Shown piece by piece: positions 61,455 through 64,000 of a stretch of DNA of 64,000 nt. The translations under genes were made by a program, and so were the position numbers. The notes beneath the pieces are model-generated. The model saw nothing but the letters and a program-made list of their open reading frames with translations, made no database searches and was not told where the DNA came from. The stretch is from Pedobacter sp. Bi126 (GTDB lineage Bacteria; Bacteroidota; Bacteroidia; Sphingobacteriales; Sphingobacteriaceae), in the NCBI RefSeq assembly GCF_918698245.1, contig NZ_CAKKMS010000003.1, positions 558,001 to 622,000 on the forward strand, written 5' to 3'. Position 1 is the stretch's first letter; each line of letters opens with the position of its first letter.

Positions 61455-62688
61455 TATAAATTTCACCGTTTAAAATAACTGTCTCTATTTGAGTTTCACC
61501 AAAACTATATGGCAAATAGGCAATTGAAGGCATCGGTTTGGTTATAAACAGGTTCGCTTTTTTACCAACGGTAATGCTTCCATAATCTTCACTCATCTCC
61601 ATTGCTGCCGCACCATTTAATGTTGCAGCATTTATCGCCTGTTCAGGAAACATCTTCATTTTAATGCATGCGAGTGACACTACAAAATTCATATTTCCTG
61701 AGGGTGTTGAACCTGGATTGTAATCGGTAGCCAAAGCAACCGGCAAATCTGCTCTTATAAAGCTTTTGGCATCAGCAAAAGGAATACCCAGGTAAAACGA
61801 ACAAGAAGGGAGTAATGTTACAATGGTATCAGCATTTCTTAACGTTCGGATCGTTTCTTCATCACTTTCTTCGAGGTGATCAACTGAAATGGCGCTATTT
61901 TGCACAGAAACCTCTACTGCCCCCGAAACGGAAAGCTGATTGGCATGTACTTTTGGTTTTAATCCATATTTTGCACCCACCTTTAATACCTGATCGGTTT
62001 CTTCGACAGAGAAAAACCCTTTTTCGCAAAAAACATCAATATAATCAGCCAGTTTTTCTTCTGCTATTTGAGGTAACATTTCATTAATAATTAAATCGAT
62101 GTAACCTTGATGGTTGTTTTTAAATTCAGCCGGATAAGCATGAGCGGCTAAGAAAGTTGCTTTTATAGGAATCGGGGACTGATTTTTTAGCCTTCGGATC
62201 ACCCTGAGCATTTTGATTTCACTCTCTTTGGTTAATCCATATCCGCTTTTAATTTCAACGGCGCCGGTTCCCAGATGGATCATTTGCTTTAACCGCACAG
62301 ATGCACTTTCAAACAATTCATCTTCCGAAGCTTTTTGGAGTTTATTAGCCGAATTTAGAATCCCGCCACCCGCCGCAGCAATTTCTTCGTAGCTTTTGCC
62401 TTGGATTTTCATTGCAAATTCTTCCTCGCGCGAAGCAGCAAAAACAATGTGTGTATGGCTATCGCACCATGAAGGAAAAATATACCTGCCTTCTGCGGAG
62501 ACATGGGAGGAGAGATTTGAGATATGAGATGGGATTGAATCCATCTTACCAAAATCCTTGATCAGATCATCTTCAATTAAAAGCCAGGCATTTTCAAGAA
62601 CTGGTAACGAATCTAATTCACCGCCACGCAGCACTAATTTATCTTTAGAATGTAAGCCTACCAGGCCTTTTATATTTGTGATTAGCAT
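61447..62688 (-). CDS. hutI: Imidazolonepropionase
   Basis: This 413-residue amidohydrolase opens the imidazolone ring in histidine breakdown. The metal motif SHTHIVFAASREEEF is near 77-91, AAGGGI is near 106-111, and the LATDYNPGSTPSGNMNF end motif is near 323-339. Residues 54-59 are encoded by a 16-base stretch that is also found in an intergenic repeat near 50034, a likely repeat insertion. This region is a variable N-terminal loop, so the enzyme may remain active. It overlaps hutG by eight bases. Confidence 0.93.
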   Translation of the reverse strand: MLITNIKGLVGLHSKDKLVLRGGELDSLPVLENAWLLIEDDLIKDFGKMDSIPSHISNLSSHVSAEGRYIFPSWCDSHTHIVFAASREEEFAMKIQGKSYEEIAAAGGGILNSANKLQKASEDELFESASVRLKQMIHLGTGAVEIKSGYGLTKESEIKMLRVIRRLKNQSPIPIKATFLAAHAYPAEFKNNHQGYIDLIINEMLPQIAEEKLADYIDVFCEKGFFSVEETDQVLKVGAKYGLKPKVHANQLSVSGAVEVSVQNSAISVDHLEESDEETIRTLRNADTIVTLLPSCSFYLGIPFADAKSFIRADLPVALATDYNPGSTPSGNMNFVVSLACIKMKMFPEQAINAATLNGAAAMEMSEDYGSITVGKKANLFITKPMPSIAYLPYSFGETQIETVILNGEIYNG

Positions 62689-62701
62689 TTGGTTAGATTA
62701 A

Positions 62702-62773
62702 GGTTAATTGTTTAAACTGTGCAAATTGGTTAATTGAGTTTTGGTTACAGTTAACCGATTTAAACAATTAACC
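62702..62773. repeat. Perfect 15-bp inverted repeat upstream of hutI
   Basis: GGTTAATTGTTTAAA (62702-62716) and TTTAAACAATTAACC (62759-62773) are perfectly complementary across 42 bases. The loop has further GGTTAATTG, GGTTA and TTAACC blocks. It fills the gap between xth and hutI and could be a terminator for xth or a regulatory site of the hut genes. Confidence 0.65.
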
Positions 62774-62787
62774 AGTTAACCAAAGAC

Positions 62788-63555
62788 CTAATCGATCTCT
62801 AAAAGAACCGGACAATGATCTGAATGTATTGCGTCGGGTAAGATTCTAACATTTTTCAATCGGCTTTCCATAGGCCTGGTGGCCAAATGGTAATCGATCC
62901 GCCAACCCAAATTCTTTCCTCTCGAACCGGCACGATAGCTCCACCAGGTATAATGATGTGGGTCTTTATTAAAATGACGGAAAGTATCGATAAAACCATT
63001 GTCCAAAAATAACTGCATCCACTCCCGTTCTTCTGGCAAAAAGCCCGATGAATTGGCGTTTGATTTTGGGTTGTGAATATCGATGGACGTATGACAAATA
63101 TTATAATCGCCACTTACAATTAAATTTGGGATTTCTTTGCGCAATCCCCCAATATACACGTCAAAAAACCGCATAAATTCGTACTTTTTAACCTGACGTT
63201 CATCTCCGCTTGAGCCAGATGGCATATAGAGACTCATTAAAGAAAAATCATCAAAATCTGCCCTTAAAATTCTACCCTCTTTATCAATCCATTCTTCACC
63301 GCAGCCAAATTCGATATGATTCGGTTTAATTCTGGTCAGAATTGCCACCCCACTATATCCCTTTTTTTCAGCAGGGAACCAATAATGATGGTAGCCAAGT
63401 TGCTCAATCAGGGCAATAATTTCAGGAATCTGCAATGGCAAGGCTTTTACTTCTTGCAGACAGACCATATCGGCATCCGTAGCCTGTAGCCAGCCAAAAA
63501 AGTTTTTGGTACTTGCTGCCCTAATCCCATTAACATTATAGGAAATAATCTTCAT
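62788..63555 (-). CDS. xth: Exodeoxyribonuclease III
   Basis: This 255-residue enzyme of the exonuclease III/AP endonuclease family acts in base-excision repair. The catalytic motifs are NVNGIRAA (residues 7-14), CLQEVK near 33, GDYNICHTSIDIHNP near 148-162 and HSDHCPV near the end. GSRGKNLGWRIDYHLA has the DNA-binding Arg-Asp-Tyr segment. Length is standard. Confidence 0.95.
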   Translation of the reverse strand: MKIISYNVNGIRAASTKNFFGWLQATDADMVCLQEVKALPLQIPEIIALIEQLGYHHYWFPAEKKGYSGVAILTRIKPNHIEFGCGEEWIDKEGRILRADFDDFSLMSLYMPSGSSGDERQVKKYEFMRFFDVYIGGLRKEIPNLIVSGDYNICHTSIDIHNPKSNANSSGFLPEEREWMQLFLDNGFIDTFRHFNKDPHHYTWWSYRAGSRGKNLGWRIDYHLATRPMESRLKNVRILPDAIHSDHCPVLLEID

Positions 63556-63643
63556 TCAGTAAATTTCAATTGTTGTGGGCGGTAAATTTAGAAATTAATT
63601 GAATAAATGCTTAGTGATTCAATTAATGATATTTATTAGCAAC

Positions 63644-63727
63644 CGTCATCTCGACTGAAACGCAGTGGAATGGAGAGATCTGCCTCAATAGATCTCTCGA
63701 CTACGTTGCACTCCGCTAGAGATGACG
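63644..63727. repeat. REP-like palindromic element, family 1 copy F
   Basis: CGTCATCTCGACTGAAACGC and the TCCGCTAGAGATGACG end frame inner GGAATGGAGAGATCT and AGATCTCTCGACTACG blocks. It lies between xth and the cyclophilin gene. Confidence 0.8.
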
Positions 63728-63768
63728 CCAACCAGGGAAATTATCATCTAAATGACGATTATCTTTGA

Positions 63769-64000
63769 TCAACCCATCAATAGTCGTTTCTCTAACTTTT
63801 TCGCCGCTCTTCTTTTTAAAACCGTGACTTCCATCTTCACATCCTGTTTAGGGCGGTTGTTTTTATCAGTTGCCAGAACAGCTATTTTATCAACCATATC
63901 CAAACCAACTACTATTTCGCCATAAACGGTATAGTTTCTATCTAAATGAGGCGTGCCACCTATCGTTTTATATACCTCACGCTGCCATTCAGGAATTTTG
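63769..64000 (-). CDS. Cyclophilin-type peptidyl-prolyl isomerase, 5' end cut off
   Basis: The C-terminal 76 codons are in the window; the start lies beyond its right end. The visible part has WQREVYKTIGGTPHLDRNYTVYGEIVVGLDMVDKIA, which includes the conserved H-L-D-x-x-Y-T-V-Y-G-E segment of bacterial cyclophilins. These enzymes isomerise peptidyl-proline bonds in protein folding. The tail after the domain is basic (LKRRAAKKLEKRLLMG). The location of the enzyme cannot be judged without its N-terminus. Confidence 0.88.
   Translation of the reverse strand, partial: KIPEWQREVYKTIGGTPHLDRNYTVYGEIVVGLDMVDKIAVLATDKNNRPKQDVKMEVTVLKRRAAKKLEKRLLMG

Overview
The window looks like a chromosomal stretch from a member of the Bacteroidota, most likely the family Sphingobacteriaceae and Pedobacter-like. 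The evidence is low GC with AT-rich intergenic DNA, TAnnTTTG-type -7 promoter boxes (for example before lpxD, the two efp genes and gltX), a fused lpxC/fabZ gene, the PorX regulator of type IX secretion, FecI-like ECF sigma/anti-sigma pairs, and many two-component kinases. No phage, plasmid, CRISPR, rRNA, tRNA or transposase gene was seen. The genus is an inference.

Layout. Positions 1-4450 hold a repeat-rich edge, an ECF sigma factor with a small membrane protein, a PanE-type reductase, a beta-propeller lipoprotein and a DUF4197 protein. Positions 4665-6552 hold a second sigma factor with a membrane anti-sigma/TonB-like partner. Positions 7169-10110 form a phosphate-related group: PiT transporter, DUF47/PhoU-like protein and a PhoR-like kinase. 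Positions 10244-15114 are a minus-strand series miaB, sigma-54 activator, lptE, TPR protein, secG. Positions 15230-16130 are a tandem array of a 296-bp unit. Positions 16241-21475 carry two AsmA-like paralogues and a LemA/DUF3137 pair. Positions 21682-28582 are a six-gene signalling cassette: two receiver/histidine kinases, two single receivers, CheR and a receiver-less CheB.

Positions 28687-36615 mix housekeeping and envelope genes: a zinc peptidase, gltX, a kinase/DinB/thioesterase trio with overlapping genes, a Crp-family regulator beside a Gdx/SugE-type exporter, and a third sigma/anti-sigma pair. Positions 36838-49393 carry cspA, lipoproteins, a large zinc metalloprotease, a PDZ aspartyl protease, PBP4-like and VanX-like peptidases, a GH18 protein, an oxoamine-synthase-like enzyme and alanine dehydrogenase. 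Positions 49468-57489 hold tsaE, porX, a frameshifted HD-domain gene, the lipid A operon lpxD-lpxC/fabZ-lpxA, an acetyltransferase and an ABC ATPase. Positions 57951-63555 hold two efp paralogues, a 5-formyltetrahydrofolate cyclo-ligase gene with a 52-codon gene behind it, hutG/hutI and xth. A cyclophilin gene runs off the right end.

Most genes belong to recognisable families and I found no clear new defence or biosynthetic system. The best leads are the two efp paralogues with different tip residues (N32 and K32), a candidate small RNA before the first efp, the HD-gene frameshift, the 296-bp tandem repeat with a dispersed relative, several palindromic repeat families, and a short repeat that appears to have entered hutI in frame.
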